From NCBI RefSeq assembly GCF_022700675.1, contig NZ_CP062182.1, positions 1,922,001-1,986,000 of the forward strand: a stretch of 64,000 nucleotides of DNA, written 5' to 3'. This document shows positions 17,397-28,162 of this stretch, in pieces. The number at the start of each line of letters is the position of its first letter. Position 1 is the stretch's first letter. The translations under genes were made by a program, and so were the position numbers. A model generated the notes under the pieces. The model worked only from the letters and a program-made list of their open reading frames with translations. It was not told the DNA's origin and made no database searches. This DNA comes from Acinetobacter sp. ASP199. Its GTDB lineage: Bacteria; Pseudomonadota; Gammaproteobacteria; Pseudomonadales; Moraxellaceae.

Positions 17397-18422
17397 TTAT
17401 GTATTAAAGGAATGACATAAATCTAGTAAACGGTTGGCATAACCCCATTCATTATCATACCAGGCAAATACTTTGGCCTGCTTGCCTACTACCATGGTCT
17501 GGGTCATATCCACAATCAATGAATACGGCGAATGATTAAAATCTGAAGATACCAAAGGCTCATCCGTGATCGACATAATCTCAGCATAGTCCTGAGCTGC
17601 TGCTTTGGTTAGGACGTCATTCAACTGATGATCGGTAATATTGGCTTGAGTCACAAAGGTTAAGTCAATCGCTGCTACATTAATCGTCGGTACACGGATC
17701 GAATAGCCATCAATGCGGTTTTCCATTTTCGGCATGACACGCTTTAGAGCACCCAGAGCAGAAGATGTTGTTGGAATAATATTTTGTCCCGAAGCTCGGG
17801 CACGACGTAAGTCACGATGGGCATGATCTAAGACTGATTGATCCGCAGTGACCGCATGGATTTCTGTCATTAGCGCGGTATCAATACCAAACGCATCATC
17901 AATGATTTTAACCAGTGGTACTAATGCCTGAGTGGTACAGGATACGCTGGAAATAATCTGATCACTGTCTTTCACATCATTATGGTTCACACCATACACA
18001 ATTGCAGCATCCACACTGTCAAACGGTGCTGCACCAATAATCACGCGTTTCGCACCAGCAGTAATATGCTGGGTTGCTGCTTCGCGGGAACGGAATAAAC
18101 CGGTACATTCAAGTACCACATCAACATTCAGTTCCTGCCATGGCATCTGAGCCGGATTGGCTTGACGCAGAACTTCGACTTTTAAACTGGCACCCTGATA
18201 GGATACATGCAGATAAGCACGCTCCTGTTCATAGCTGAGATCAACCTGCCCCGGAAAACGGCCATGCGTGGTATCGTACCTAAATAGATGCAACAAGGTT
18301 TCTACATCAGCAATGTCGTTAATGGCAACGATGTCAAAATTAAAATCTTTCGGATTTTCAAACCATGCACGCAACACATTGCGCCCGATTCTCCCAAAAC
18401 CATTAATTGCGATACGTTGCAT
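17397..18422 (-). CDS. Type I glyceraldehyde-3-phosphate / erythrose-4-phosphate dehydrogenase family
   Basis: A 341-residue enzyme. The ATG at 18422 (MQRIAINGFGRIGRNVLRA) has AAGGGA 7 nt upstream. The NAD motif GFGRIG, the nucleophile region SSVSCTTQ, the general-base His in TEIHAVTADQ and the C-terminal WYDNEWGYANR are present. The usual SNASCTTN is altered at three places, including the last Asn to Gln. HPDLRR-like and FNH-P-S segments resemble Epd, the erythrose-4-phosphate enzyme of pyridoxal-phosphate synthesis, as much as glycolytic GAPDH. The family is certain; which aldehyde phosphate it uses is not. Confidence 0.82.
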   Translation of the reverse strand: MQRIAINGFGRIGRNVLRAWFENPKDFNFDIVAINDIADVETLLHLFRYDTTHGRFPGQVDLSYEQERAYLHVSYQGASLKVEVLRQANPAQMPWQELNVDVVLECTGLFRSREAATQHITAGAKRVIIGAAPFDSVDAAIVYGVNHNDVKDSDQIISSVSCTTQALVPLVKIIDDAFGIDTALMTEIHAVTADQSVLDHAHRDLRRARASGQNIIPTTSSALGALKRVMPKMENRIDGYSIRVPTINVAAIDLTFVTQANITDHQLNDVLTKAAAQDYAEIMSITDEPLVSSDFNHSPYSLIVDMTQTMVVGKQAKVFAWYDNEWGYANRLLDLCHSFNT

Positions 18423-18845
18423 CGACATTCCCTTAAGCAGCATAAAACTTTGAGTGCCCTATATTAATGGAATTATGCAGCTGACTGATAACTATTCAGC
18501 CAAATCCCTTAAAATTTACACAGCATGTCCAATATTTCACCGAATAATTCATGTTTTATAACGGTGAATATTCTCTTTAACCCTGATAGATTTTCAATAA
18601 ATTGCTGTTCTGACAATAGCTTTTGATTTTACAGGTCATTTTATGAAATTTACCTATATTCATTCCTTAGAGTTTTATGATCTATAAATATGAAAATCAT
18701 TGGTCGAACAGGCATTTTCCGTTATAATTTGGCGTTTTTAAAAATTTAAGCCCGCATTGCAGCAAAGAACCAACCTTCTTGTCAGACTGCCTTGCTTTTG
18801 CCAAATCGGAAATTATGGAGTGACTTGGTTGTGAGTACTCGTTTT
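18423..18845. other. Divergent intergenic region upstream of alaS
   Basis: About 420 bases without a convincing gene. Apart from the alaS promoter at 18700-18728 I see only AT-rich sequence and a few tiny frames with no ribosome site. Confidence 0.5.
18700..18728 (+). promoter_or_regulatory. Probable sigma-70 promoter of alaS
   Basis: TTGGTC at 18700-18705, a 17-bp spacer and a perfect TATAAT at 18723-18728. This gives a leader of about 110 nt before the alaS start. Confidence 0.65.
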
Positions 18846-21524
18846 ATGACATCAGCTGAAATTCGCGAAGCTTTTTTAAGCTACTTTGAATCGCAAGGGC
18901 ATACACGTGTCGCGTCGAGTTCTCTGGTTCCTGCCAATGACCCAACATTATTGTTTACCAATGCTGGTATGAACCAGTTTAAAGACTGCTTCCTGGGTCT
19001 GGAAAAACGCGATTATGTACGTGCTACATCTTCACAAAAATGCGTACGCGCAGGCGGTAAGCACAACGACTTAGATAACGTTGGCTACACAGCTCGTCAC
19101 CATACATTCTTTGAAATGTTAGGTAACTTCTCGTTTGGCGATTACTTCAAACGTGATGCGATCAAATTTGCCTGGGACTTTTTAACCTCTGAGCAATGGT
19201 TAGGTCTTCCAAAAGATAAACTTTATGCCACTGTTTACCATACAGACGACGAAGCATTTGATATCTGGAACAAAGAAATCGGGCTAGATGCGTCTCGCAT
19301 TATTCGTATTGGTGACAACAAAGGCGGTCAATACGCATCAGATAACTTCTGGGCAATGGGTGACACAGGTCCTTGTGGTCCTTGTTCTGAAATCTTCTTT
19401 GACCATGGCGATCACATTTGGGGTGGCTTACCAGGCACACCTGAAGAAGATGGCGACCGTTTCATTGAAATCTGGAACAACGTATTCATGCAGTTTAACC
19501 GTACTGCTGATGGCGTACTCCACCCTCTTCCAGCACCTTCTGTAGATACAGGTATGGGCTTAGAGCGTATTTCGGCTGTTTTACAACACGTAAACTCAAA
19601 CTACGAAATCGATCTATTCCAACACTTGCTTAAAGCAGCTGCGGAAATTATTGGTTTAGATACTTCTGAACTTGAAGCAAAAGCGCAAGCAGAAGGCAAA
19701 CCAGTTGAATACCCTGCTTCACTTAAAGTGGTTGCGGATCATGCACGTTCATGTTCATTCTTGATCGCTGATGGCGTAAACCCTTCTAATGAAGGCCGTG
19801 GTTATGTACTACGTCGTATCATCCGCCGTGCAGTTCGTCACGGTAACAAATTGGGTGCGACAGGCTCATTCTTCCACAAAATGTTGAAGCCTTTAATTGA
19901 AGTGATGGGCGCAGCTTATCCTGAACTTGAAGCGCAACAAGCCCGTATCGAAGCTCAACTTCTAAAAGAAGAAGAACAATTTGCTAAAACACTTGAGCAA
20001 GGTCTTAAATTGCTTGAAGGCGAATTGGCAAACTTAAAAGGTTCTGTGATTCCAGGTGAAGTTGTATTCAAACTGTATGACACTTACGGCTTCCCGACTG
20101 ACCTTACAGCTGACATTGCACGTGAACGTGATTTAACCATTGACGAAGCTGGCTTTGAAACTGAAATGGCTGCGCAACGTCAACGCGCACGTGATGCAGG
20201 TAAATTCGCAATCGACTACAACTCAGTTGTTAAAGTTGAAGGTGAAACTCAGTTTGATGGTTATGACGCAACTACTGGTGAAGGTCAAATCATCGCAATC
20301 TATAAAGATGGCGAGCAAGTTGATGAAGTGGTTGAAGGCGACGAAGCACTCATCGTACTGAACCAAACACCTTTCTATGCAGAAAGTGGTGGTCAAATCG
20401 GTGATACAGGTATCTTCAAAAACGATACCGGTATTTTCGAAGTTCAAGATACCAAGAAATCTGGTGGCGCATTCGTTCACCAAGGTATCGTGACCATGGG
20501 TAACCTCAAAGTTACTCAAAATGTGGAAGCTACTGTTAAAGCAGACATTCGTGCAGCGACTGCTCGTAACCACTCTGCAACGCATCTTCTACATGCTGCT
20601 CTTCGTCAAATCCTTGGCGAACACGTACAGCAAAAAGGCTCATTGGTTGCATCTGACGTTTTACGTTTCGACTTTGCCAATGACCAACCTGTTACATTTG
20701 AACAGCTTCAAGAAATTGAACGTCTTGTAAATGCTGAAGTGATTGCCAACACTGCAGTTTCAACTGAACTTCTAGACATCGAATCTGCGAAAGCAAAAGG
20801 CGCGATGATGCTGTTCGGTGAGAAATACGGTGAAGAAGTTCGCGTACTTTCAATGGGTTCAATCATTGAAGAGAAAAACTTCTCAATCGAGCTGTGTGGC
20901 GGTATTCACGTAAAACGTACAGGTGACATCGGTCTGTTTAAAATCACCTCTGAAGGTGGTGTAGCAGCAGGTGTACGTCGTATAGAAGCAGTGACTGGTA
21001 CAAAAGCGATTGAAGTTGCTCAAAAAGCCGATCGTGACATCAATACCATCAATGGCTTGTTGAAAGCACAAAAAGATCAAACTTTAGAAAAAGTTGAAGC
21101 GATTGTTGAGACAGCGTCTAGCTTGCAAAAACAAATCGAACAACTGAATCAAAAATTGGCGAGCCTGCAAGCAGGTGAACTTTTAAACCAAGTTCAAGAA
21201 ATTGCAGGCCGTCAAACATTGATCACGACTGTTCAGGGGATGGATGCGAAAGCACTGCGCAACCTGCACGACGGTGTGAAATCGAAATTAGAAAATGCAG
21301 TGATTGTTCTTGCAGGTGTAGAGGGTGACAAGGTGAGCTTGATTGCATCTGTAGCGAAAGACTTTACTGCTTCTATTAAAGCGGGTGACATCATCAAACA
21401 CTTGGCAGCTGAGCTGGGTGGTAAAGGTGGTGGTAAACCTGACTTGGCACAAGGTGGCGCGCCACTTAACGAGAAGTTTGCTCCAGTAATGGCTGATTTA
21501 GCAGCTTGGCTTGAAGCAAAATAA
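18846..21524 (+). CDS. alaS: Alanyl-tRNA synthetase
   Basis: An 892-residue class II synthetase; the ATG at 18846 ([14 protein letters not shown]) is chosen because AlaRS normally starts there, although a GTG at 18831 with GGAG upstream is possible. The catalytic core (about 1-450) has motif 2 ([20 protein letters not shown]) and motif 3. The editing domain carries the zinc-site motifs [11 protein letters not shown] and CGGIHV, and the C-terminal part has the coiled coil and C-Ala domain ([14 protein letters not shown]). It charges tRNA-Ala and clears mischarged Ser or Gly. It begins the conserved alaS-lysC-csrA order. Confidence 0.97.
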   Translation: MTSAEIREAFLSYFESQGHTRVASSSLVPANDPTLLFTNAGMNQFKDCFLGLEKRDYVRATSSQKCVRAGGKHNDLDNVGYTARHHTFFEMLGNFSFGDYFKRDAIKFAWDFLTSEQWLGLPKDKLYATVYHTDDEAFDIWNKEIGLDASRIIRIGDNKGGQYASDNFWAMGDTGPCGPCSEIFFDHGDHIWGGLPGTPEEDGDRFIEIWNNVFMQFNRTADGVLHPLPAPSVDTGMGLERISAVLQHVNSNYEIDLFQHLLKAAAEIIGLDTSELEAKAQAEGKPVEYPASLKVVADHARSCSFLIADGVNPSNEGRGYVLRRIIRRAVRHGNKLGATGSFFHKMLKPLIEVMGAAYPELEAQQARIEAQLLKEEEQFAKTLEQGLKLLEGELANLKGSVIPGEVVFKLYDTYGFPTDLTADIARERDLTIDEAGFETEMAAQRQRARDAGKFAIDYNSVVKVEGETQFDGYDATTGEGQIIAIYKDGEQVDEVVEGDEALIVLNQTPFYAESGGQIGDTGIFKNDTGIFEVQDTKKSGGAFVHQGIVTMGNLKVTQNVEATVKADIRAATARNHSATHLLHAALRQILGEHVQQKGSLVASDVLRFDFANDQPVTFEQLQEIERLVNAEVIANTAVSTELLDIESAKAKGAMMLFGEKYGEEVRVLSMGSIIEEKNFSIELCGGIHVKRTGDIGLFKITSEGGVAAGVRRIEAVTGTKAIEVAQKADRDINTINGLLKAQKDQTLEKVEAIVETASSLQKQIEQLNQKLASLQAGELLNQVQEIAGRQTLITTVQGMDAKALRNLHDGVKSKLENAVIVLAGVEGDKVSLIASVAKDFTASIKAGDIIKHLAAELGGKGGGKPDLAQGGAPLNEKFAPVMADLAAWLEAK

Positions 21525-21543
21525 AAACTTCATTTTGTGTAAC

Positions 21544-21569
21544 TGACCCTGATCGGAAAATCAGGGTCA
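21544..21569 (+). promoter_or_regulatory. Perfect 10-bp hairpin before lysC with a GGA loop
   Basis: TGACCCTGAT and ATCAGGGTCA enclose the loop CGGAAA, 20 nt before the lysC start. No T-run follows, so it is not a simple terminator. GGA in a hairpin loop, plus a second GGA at 21580-21582 at the lysC ribosome site, fits the pattern of CsrA binding sites; csrA is the next gene downstream. Confidence 0.4.
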
Positions 21570-21588
21570 TGGTTTATATGGAACAACT

Positions 21589-22869
21589 ATGGCATTAATC
21601 GTTCAAAAATATGGCGGTACCTCAATGGGTACTCCCGAGCGCATTCTCAATGTTGCTCGTCGCGTGAAGCGCTGGCATGACCACGGCCACAAGGTAGTGG
21701 TTGTTGTATCAGCAATGAGTGGCGAAACCAATCGTCTGCTTGCTCTCGCGAAGGCCATTACCGAAACCCCTGACTCACGTGAACTTGACCAAATGGTTTC
21801 TACGGGTGAACAGGTAACGATTTCCATGCTCGCAATGGCGTTGAATTCGATCGGTGTTGAAGCTAAATCTTTGACTGGTCGCCAGGTTGGTATTAAAACT
21901 GACAGCGCATTTACTAAAGCCCGTATTGAATCAATCGATACTGATGTATTGACTGAAAATCTTGATGCAGGCCGTGTAATTGTGGTTGCTGGTTTCCAGG
22001 GCTTTGATGCGAATGGCAATACAACAACGCTTGGCCGTGGTGGTTCTGATACTTCAGGTGTTGCACTTGCTGCTGCCCTGAAAGCCGATGAATGCCAGAT
22101 TTACACAGACGTAGATGGCGTATATACGACTGACCCTCGTGTTGCACCAAAAGCGAAAAAAGTTGACCGAATTTCTTTTGAAGAAATGCTGGAAATGGCA
22201 TCTCTAGGTTCTAAAGTCCTGCAAATTCGTTCAGTAGAATTTGCTGGTAAGTACCAGGTGCCTTTACGCGTACTCTCAAGCTTCGATAATGACAATGATG
22301 GCGCATTTGACGAAGACTTCAAAAACAACGTCGGAACTCTTATTACTACTGAACTGGAAGACAACATGGAACAGCCAATTATCTCTGGTATCGCGTTTAA
22401 CCGCGACGAAGCTAAACTGACTATTCTGGGTGTTCCAGATGAGCCAGGTATCGCATCTAAAATCTTAGCACCGATTGGCGCTGCGAATATCGAAGTGGAT
22501 ATGATTATCCAGAACGTAGAAGAAGATGGTACGACTGATTTCACATTTACTGTAAACCGCAGTGAACTTGCCAAAGCAAAAGCAATTCTTGAAGAAACTG
22601 CACGCAATATTGGTGCACGTGAAGTTGCAACTCGTGATGACATCGTAAAAGTGTCTATCGTAGGTGTGGGTATGCGTTCTCATGCAGGCGTAGCAAGCAA
22701 AATGTTTACTGCCCTGGCGGATGAAAGCATCAACATCCTGATGATCTCTACTTCTGAAATCAAGATTTCAGTGATCATTGAGGAAAATTACCTAGAGCTT
22801 GCTGTACGTGCACTGCACACTGCATTCGGTCTTGACCGTGAGCATGGTGAATCAAGCGCACGTGCTTAA
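21589..22869 (+). CDS. lysC: Aspartate kinase
   Basis: A 426-residue enzyme that phosphorylates aspartate at the head of lysine, methionine, threonine and diaminopimelate synthesis. The kinase domain begins MALIVQKYGGTSMG, with TTLGRGGSDTSGVALAAAL near residue 145. Two C-terminal ACT domains (about 265-340 and 345-420) carry feedback control, with VPDEPGIASKIL and MRSHAGVASKMF as their cores. As in other alpha-beta aspartokinases, an internal ATG at about 22367 (MEQPIISGIAF) with GGAAG upstream could yield a separate regulatory subunit; that is inference. An intrinsic terminator follows. Confidence 0.95.
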   Translation: MALIVQKYGGTSMGTPERILNVARRVKRWHDHGHKVVVVVSAMSGETNRLLALAKAITETPDSRELDQMVSTGEQVTISMLAMALNSIGVEAKSLTGRQVGIKTDSAFTKARIESIDTDVLTENLDAGRVIVVAGFQGFDANGNTTTLGRGGSDTSGVALAAALKADECQIYTDVDGVYTTDPRVAPKAKKVDRISFEEMLEMASLGSKVLQIRSVEFAGKYQVPLRVLSSFDNDNDGAFDEDFKNNVGTLITTELEDNMEQPIISGIAFNRDEAKLTILGVPDEPGIASKILAPIGAANIEVDMIIQNVEEDGTTDFTFTVNRSELAKAKAILEETARNIGAREVATRDDIVKVSIVGVGMRSHAGVASKMFTALADESINILMISTSEIKISVIIEENYLELAVRALHTAFGLDREHGESSARA

Positions 22870-22930
22870 TGATTGATTTGTAATTTATTGTCGTTGTCTG
22901 ACATTATTTTGCAAAACTTCATAAAAAATC

Positions 22931-22966
22931 AGAGCCACTATAGTTTTTTTTATAGTGGCTCTGTTA
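22931..22966 (+). terminator. lysC terminator
   Basis: AGAGCCACTATA and TATAGTGGCTCT form a perfect 12-bp stem around an eight-base loop (G plus seven T), followed by a weak T-rich tail. Confidence 0.8.
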
Positions 22967-23122
22967 TATTAAGGGCGAGGATTTATAGAAAATTTAAATA
23001 GATGATAATCCCAACCAAGATGGTGCGTGGTGGTCTGTTCGATTTTCTCTTGTGATTTCAGGTTGTGTTTCAACATACATTCTAAATTGAATGCACGTTT
23101 AGCGTTTTGCAAGGAGATAAAC

Positions 23123-23377
23123 ATGCTGATTCTGACTCGCCGTGTCGGAGAAACTTTGATGATTGGAGACCAAGTCAGCGTGACTGTGCTTGGCGTAAAA
23201 GGTAACCAGGTACGTATTGGGGTGAATGCGCCGAAGGAAGTTTCTGTCCACCGTGAAGAAATTTACCAACGTATTCAGCATGAACGTGCAATGCATGAAC
23301 ATCTTCAACATATTGACCAAGACTATCAGCCTTCATTTGAAGATGATGCCTCTTCTCAGAATAACTTTAATCGTTAA
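23123..23377 (+). CDS. csrA: Carbon storage regulator, RNA-binding protein
   Basis: An 84-residue protein starting [15 protein letters not shown] at 23123 behind an ideal AAGGAG site. Residues 1-50 are the CsrA/RsmA fold, with the RNA-contacting N-terminal strand (LTRR) and the VHREEIY helix region containing the key Arg. The last 25-30 residues, which are acidic and polar ([15 protein letters not shown]), form a disordered extension absent from the 61-residue E. coli protein but usual in Moraxellaceae. It is a dimer that binds GGA-containing mRNA leaders and controls translation and stability. It has its own leader and terminator downstream of lysC. Confidence 0.95.
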   Translation: MLILTRRVGETLMIGDQVSVTVLGVKGNQVRIGVNAPKEVSVHREEIYQRIQHERAMHEHLQHIDQDYQPSFEDDASSQNNFNR

Positions 23378-23394
23378 TTTCTGCGGAAAACAAT

Positions 23395-23421
23395 AAAGCG
23401 GCTCTAGGCCGCTTTTATTTT
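23395..23421 (+). terminator. csrA terminator
   Basis: AAAGCGGC and GCCGCTTT pair around TCTAG, with a T-rich tail. Confidence 0.85.
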
Positions 23422-23485
23422 TTCGACACTTTTACTGTAGCTCACTTAGACATACTATGTATTTATAAAGTATTTTATGAATGCC

Positions 23486-24082
23486 TTATAGATCTAGTTC
23501 TCTCTGTTCCTGCATGGCTGCAAGAGCTTTACGTACAGGACCAAAACTGCGTCGGTGCTCTTCAATTACCCCATGCAAGGCAATTGCTTCAAAATGTGCT
23601 TTGGTTGGATAGCCTTTGTGCTTGGCAAAACCGAATTGCGGAAATTTTAAATCCATTTCGATCATCTGATGATCACGGGTTACCTTAGCCAGAATACTCG
23701 CTGCTGAAATCTCGGCATGCAGGGCATCCCCACCTACTACAGCATCACAGCTCATCACCAGACCTTGAGGAATCTTGTTGCCATCCACCAGCACATGATC
23801 TGGCTGAATATAGAGTGCTTCTACCGCACGACGCATCGCCAGCAATGAAGCCTGCAGAATATTATGTTCATCAATTTCTGCTGCAGATGCTTCGGCAATT
23901 GCCCACGCCAATGCTTTTTCCTGAATTTCAACAAACAGCTTCTCACGCTTCTTTTCAGTGAGTTTTTTTGAGTCATTCAGGCCTTCAATCGGATTATTCG
24001 GATCGAGAATAACTGCAGCCGCCACCACTGAGCCCACCAATGGGCCACGCCCTGCCTCATCTACACCTGCAATTCGCATCAT
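23486..24082 (-). CDS. rnhB: Ribonuclease HII
   Basis: A 198-residue enzyme. The active-site opening [12 protein letters not shown] (Asp and Glu), LNDSKKL, VDGN (third acid) and [15 protein letters not shown] (fourth acid) are all present, as is [10 protein letters not shown]. It cuts the RNA strand of RNA-DNA hybrids and starts removal of single ribonucleotides from DNA. Length is normal. It converges on csrA, and a strong hairpin at 24114-24132 separates it from the lipoprotein gene upstream, so it is transcribed on its own. Confidence 0.95.
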   Translation of the reverse strand: MMRIAGVDEAGRGPLVGSVVAAAVILDPNNPIEGLNDSKKLTEKKREKLFVEIQEKALAWAIAEASAAEIDEHNILQASLLAMRRAVEALYIQPDHVLVDGNKIPQGLVMSCDAVVGGDALHAEISAASILAKVTRDHQMIEMDLKFPQFGFAKHKGYPTKAHFEAIALHGVIEEHRRSFGPVRKALAAMQEQRELDL

Positions 24083-24110
24083 ATTTCCTTCAATTATTCA
24101 GCTCAAATAT

Positions 24111-24135
24111 AAAAGCGGCCATTTCGGCCGCTCAT
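24111..24135 (-). terminator. Terminator of the small lipoprotein gene
   Basis: AGCGGCC-ATTTC-GGCCGCT, with four T residues following on the minus strand. Confidence 0.8.
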
Positions 24136-24150
24136 TTAAGCAAATCTTGC

Positions 24151-24534
24151 TTAGTTTTTCAAAGTTTCTACAACACAAGCATTCAATGTGCTGCTTACCA
24201 CTTTAGTCACCAAAGTCGCTTGAGAAGTTTTGTCCATCGCAGCAACAACCAGGTCAGCTGCTGTCACACTCGTAGTCGCTCTCTCGCCTACGCATGAACA
24301 TACTTCGTTTTGTAATTCAGTCTGCTGAGTTTCAGTCATCAACTTTGATGCTGTTTTCCAGTAAGTATTGTTATTGATTTCAGTAACGCATTTTGCCTGC
24401 ACACCGACTTTTACTGCGGCCATTGCCAAACCGTTCGCTGTAGTTGCAGCAGTTGAACCTGTTGTACCATCTGTGGTCACACAAGCAGTGAGAACAAAAG
24501 CCATGGGTGCTATAAGCGCAATCAATTTTTTCAC
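24151..24534 (-). CDS. Small cysteine-containing lipoprotein, paralogue of 25338-25715
   Basis: A 127-residue protein. The GTG at 24534 has AAGGA upstream and opens the lipoprotein signal KKLIALIAPMAFVLTAC; an ATG 18 bases earlier is less likely because the ribosome site would lie inside the frame. The mature protein has an alanine- and threonine-rich linker, then a domain with four cysteines (AKCVTE, VCSCVGE, LNACV). The same pattern, with WK-S-LM and VC-CVGE-A in the middle, occurs in the exported protein beyond cytochrome b561, so the two are diverged paralogues. The even cysteines suggest periplasmic disulfides. Function is unknown. Confidence 0.75.
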   Translation of the reverse strand: MKKLIALIAPMAFVLTACVTTDGTTGSTAATTANGLAMAAVKVGVQAKCVTEINNNTYWKTASKLMTETQQTELQNEVCSCVGERATTSVTAADLVVAAMDKTSQATLVTKVVSSTLNACVVETLKN

Positions 24535-24744
24535 AGATCTGTTCCTTATCATTTATTTGTGAATTGTGGCGCTATTGTGCCGAATTTCAGCTTAAGAATA
24601 AATCACTATCTCACATGAATGCTTAATCCCCACCCAGCTAATGTTGCAGTTATCCATGTTGAGCGTTGCATTTATAGAATTGAGAAATTTCATCTGTTTT
24701 TGCTAGGATATCTGCAAAATACATTCAAATGAAAGGATCCCCGG

Positions 24745-25308
24745 ATGCAATCATCCACTTATTATACGCGTACCGCACAATGGCTCCATTGGATCATGGC
24801 GATCATTTTTATTGGCGCTTGGCTCATTGGCTTTTACAGCGGTAATTTTTTAAGTTATGAAGTGGATGGTAGCTTTAAAGGTGATGTCATTTCTCTCCAC
24901 AAAAATATTGCAACCACCATTATATTTTTGATTGTGGTTCGCCTGTTCTGGCGCTATACCCACCCTGCACCACAACTTCCAGATACGATGTCACCCACAA
25001 TGAAATTCCTGGCACATGTGGGTCATTTAGCGCTGTATATGATGCTTATCTCCCTGCCTGTAACAGGTTGCTTATATAGTTGGAGTGTTGGCTACCCTGC
25101 ACCAGTTTTATATTTATTTAATATTCCTGCATTGATTTCAGAAAATCCAGCGATCACGGCGGTGGTCAAGCCTTTGCATATTTGGCTGTCATGGGCTGTG
25201 GGCGTGCTATTAGTTGGTCATATTGGGGCAGCACTGAAACATCACTTTATTGACCGAGATCATGTCCTTAAAAGCATGACTCAACAACCAAAATCTTCTA
25301 AAAAATAG
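24745..25308 (+). CDS. cybB: Cytochrome b561
   Basis: A 187-residue four-helix membrane protein with a GAAAGG ribosome site. Candidate haem-ligating histidines are in the family's places: QWLHWIMA in helix 1, SLHKN before helix 2, HVGHLALYMM in helix 3 and PLHIWLSWAVGVLLVGHIGAALKHH in helix 4. It binds two b-type haems and passes electrons between ubiquinol and an acceptor such as superoxide or a periplasmic protein; the partner is unknown. The genes on either side encode related small exported cysteine proteins, transcribed on the opposite strand. Confidence 0.92.
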   Translation: MQSSTYYTRTAQWLHWIMAIIFIGAWLIGFYSGNFLSYEVDGSFKGDVISLHKNIATTIIFLIVVRLFWRYTHPAPQLPDTMSPTMKFLAHVGHLALYMMLISLPVTGCLYSWSVGYPAPVLYLFNIPALISENPAITAVVKPLHIWLSWAVGVLLVGHIGAALKHHFIDRDHVLKSMTQQPKSSKK

Positions 25309-25331
25309 AACATATATTTTCAAACACGTGC

Positions 25332-25358
25332 ACCAGCTCATTTTGAGCTGGTTAATTT
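25332..25358 (+). terminator. cybB terminator overlapping the end of the next gene
   Basis: ACCAGCTCA-TTT-TGAGCTGGT followed by TAATTT. The stem overlaps the stop codon of the convergent minus-strand gene. Confidence 0.7.
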
Positions 25359-25715
25359 ACCATGAAAGTCTGCAATACAACCTTTTAGACTATTCGCTAC
25401 GGCTTGACGTGCCAACTGGTTTTTCACTTCTTCATTTACTGTTGCTTTAAGCAACGTTGATGTCGGCACATCTTTTAAGGCATGCTCCCCCACACAATCA
25501 CAGACATTGTGTTGCAGTTTAGCCTTATTAGCATCCTGCATCAGATAGGTCGAGACTTTCCAGACTGTGGAGTCTTTTAGTTCCTGACCACATTGATAAA
25601 CAATGACCGGCTTTAAAGCTTTCTGAGTCAGGCTTATATCCGCATGGCTATACGTCCAGAAAGCTAAAACAGCCACGGATATCGCCATAATATATTTTTT
25701 CATGGATTTACTCAT
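25338..25715 (-). CDS. Small exported cysteine-containing protein, paralogue of 24151-24534
   Basis: A 125-residue protein with an N-terminal signal (KKYIMAISVAVLAFWTYSHA) but no lipobox, so it is probably soluble in the periplasm or held by its signal anchor. It has four cysteines: VYQCGQE, VCDCVGEHA and LKGCIAD. The pattern C-x(n)-W-K-S-x-LM-x(n)-VC-x-CVGE-A-x(n)-V-x-S-L-x-C is shared with the lipoprotein on the other side of cybB. It lacks the CxxC of thioredoxins and the CxxCH of c-type cytochromes. Function is unknown. A second in-frame ATG four codons in (MKKYIMA) is an alternative start. Confidence 0.72.
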   Translation of the reverse strand: MSKSMKKYIMAISVAVLAFWTYSHADISLTQKALKPVIVYQCGQELKDSTVWKVSTYLMQDANKAKLQHNVCDCVGEHALKDVPTSTLLKATVNEEVKNQLARQAVANSLKGCIADFHGKLTSSK

Positions 25716-25761
25716 TCAACAGAAAAAGGCAGAGCGAACTCCACCTCATTACACATTTTGC

Positions 25762-26775
<1,014 letters not shown>

Positions 26776-26793
26776 TTAAACCTGAGATAAATA

Positions 26794-26826
26794 AAAAAGG
26801 GTGCAAACCGAGTTTACACCCTTTCT
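26794..26826 (-). terminator. Terminator between the permease and deaminase genes
   Basis: AAAGGGTG-C-AAAC and GTTT-A-CACCCTTT arms with a T-run on the minus strand. It should end most permease transcripts before the deaminase gene. Confidence 0.75.
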
Positions 26827-26839
26827 GAATTTGACAAAA

Positions 26840-28162
26840 TTAGCCGCCAAATAGTGCGAACTTCAAAGCCCAAAGTACAGCAACAATCCAAACCATATAC
26901 GGTACAGTTGATGCTTTACCTGTGAGTAATTTAATCAATGCATAGCTGATGAAGCCCATTGCAATACCATCCGCGATTGAATACGTGAACGGCATAAATA
27001 CAATGGTTAAGAACGCAGGAACAGCTTCTGTAATATCGTCCCAATCAATATGGACGATACCCTGAATCATTAACACGCCCACAAATAACAAGGCTGGTGC
27101 AGTGGCAAAGCCAGGCACAGATTGTGCCAATGGTGCCAGGAACAGACAGGCAACAAACAATAGACCCACCACAACCGCGGTCAAGCCCGTACGCCCACCT
27201 GCTGCAACACCTGCAGAAGATTCGATATAAGGCGTTGTTGAAGAAGTACCTAATGCCGCCCCTGCCACGATGGCAGAAGAATCTGCAAACAATGCTTTTT
27301 TAAGACGTGGTAACTTACCATCTTTGAGTAAGCCAGCACGATGTGAAACACCAACCAGTGTACCGGTAGAGTCAAACAGATCAACCAGGAAGAAGACAAA
27401 GATCACACCGATCAGGCTGGCTGTAAACAGACCTTCGAAGTCCATTTGCATGAATGTTGGAGCAATTGAAGGTACAGCACCAACGACGCCCTTAAATTCA
27501 CTCAGGCCCATAGCCGCAGAGATACCAGTCAGCACCAAAATACTGATAATAATCGCACCACGCACTTTAAAATGGTGCATTACCACAACCATTAAAAAGC
27601 CTAAAAGTGCAAGAAGTACAGAAGGTTGCTTAAGGTCACCTAAGCCAACCAATGTTGCTGGGTTATCTACAATGATGCCTGCATTCTTCAGTGCAATCAG
27701 AGCAAGGAATAAACCAATACCACCACCAATCGCGAGTTTCAGTGACATTGGAATGGCATTAACAATCGCCTCACGTATTTTGAACATACTGATGGCAATA
27801 AATACCAGACCTGACACAAAAACTGCACCCAATGCAGTTTGCCATGGCACACCCATTCCCAGACACACAGAATAGGTAAAGAAAGCATTCAAGCCCATGC
27901 CGGGTGCAAGCGCAATTGGATAGTTCGCTATAAGCCCCATCACCAGACAGCCAATTGCGGCTGCAAGACAGGTTGCAACGAAGACAGCCCCATGATCCAT
28001 CCCTGTTTCGGATAAAATCATCGGATTGACAATAATGATGTAACACATCGTTAAGAATGTAGTTACACCTGCAAGAACTTCTGTACGGAAACTGGTTTTA
28101 TTTTCACTCAGTTTGAACAGACGTTCCAGCATATTTTCGGAAGATGGATTAGGAGTCGTCAT
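26840..28162 (-). CDS. NCS2/AzgA-type purine base permease
   Basis: A 440-residue transporter with about 12-14 hydrophobic segments. The N-terminus (ENKTSFRTEVLAGVTTFLTMCYIIIVNP) and the segments ALAPGMGLNAFF and GTSSTTPYIESSAGVAAGGRTGLTA are diagnostic of the AzgA/PbuG/AdeP/GhxP branch that imports adenine or hypoxanthine/guanine with protons. The exact base cannot be read from the sequence. The adjacent adenine-deaminase-type gene favours adenine. It starts at an ATG with AGG upstream, and its leader is about 180 nt from an upstream terminator hairpin. Confidence 0.9.
   Translation of the reverse strand: MTTPNPSSENMLERLFKLSENKTSFRTEVLAGVTTFLTMCYIIIVNPMILSETGMDHGAVFVATCLAAAIGCLVMGLIANYPIALAPGMGLNAFFTYSVCLGMGVPWQTALGAVFVSGLVFIAISMFKIREAIVNAIPMSLKLAIGGGIGLFLALIALKNAGIIVDNPATLVGLGDLKQPSVLLALLGFLMVVVMHHFKVRGAIIISILVLTGISAAMGLSEFKGVVGAVPSIAPTFMQMDFEGLFTASLIGVIFVFFLVDLFDSTGTLVGVSHRAGLLKDGKLPRLKKALFADSSAIVAGAALGTSSTTPYIESSAGVAAGGRTGLTAVVVGLLFVACLFLAPLAQSVPGFATAPALLFVGVLMIQGIVHIDWDDITEAVPAFLTIVFMPFTYSIADGIAMGFISYALIKLLTGKASTVPYMVWIVAVLWALKFALFGG

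Noticed and set aside
23027..23122. Longer CsrA N-terminus
   Set aside because: CsrA always starts MLILTRR, and the AAGGAG site is placed for the ATG at 23123.
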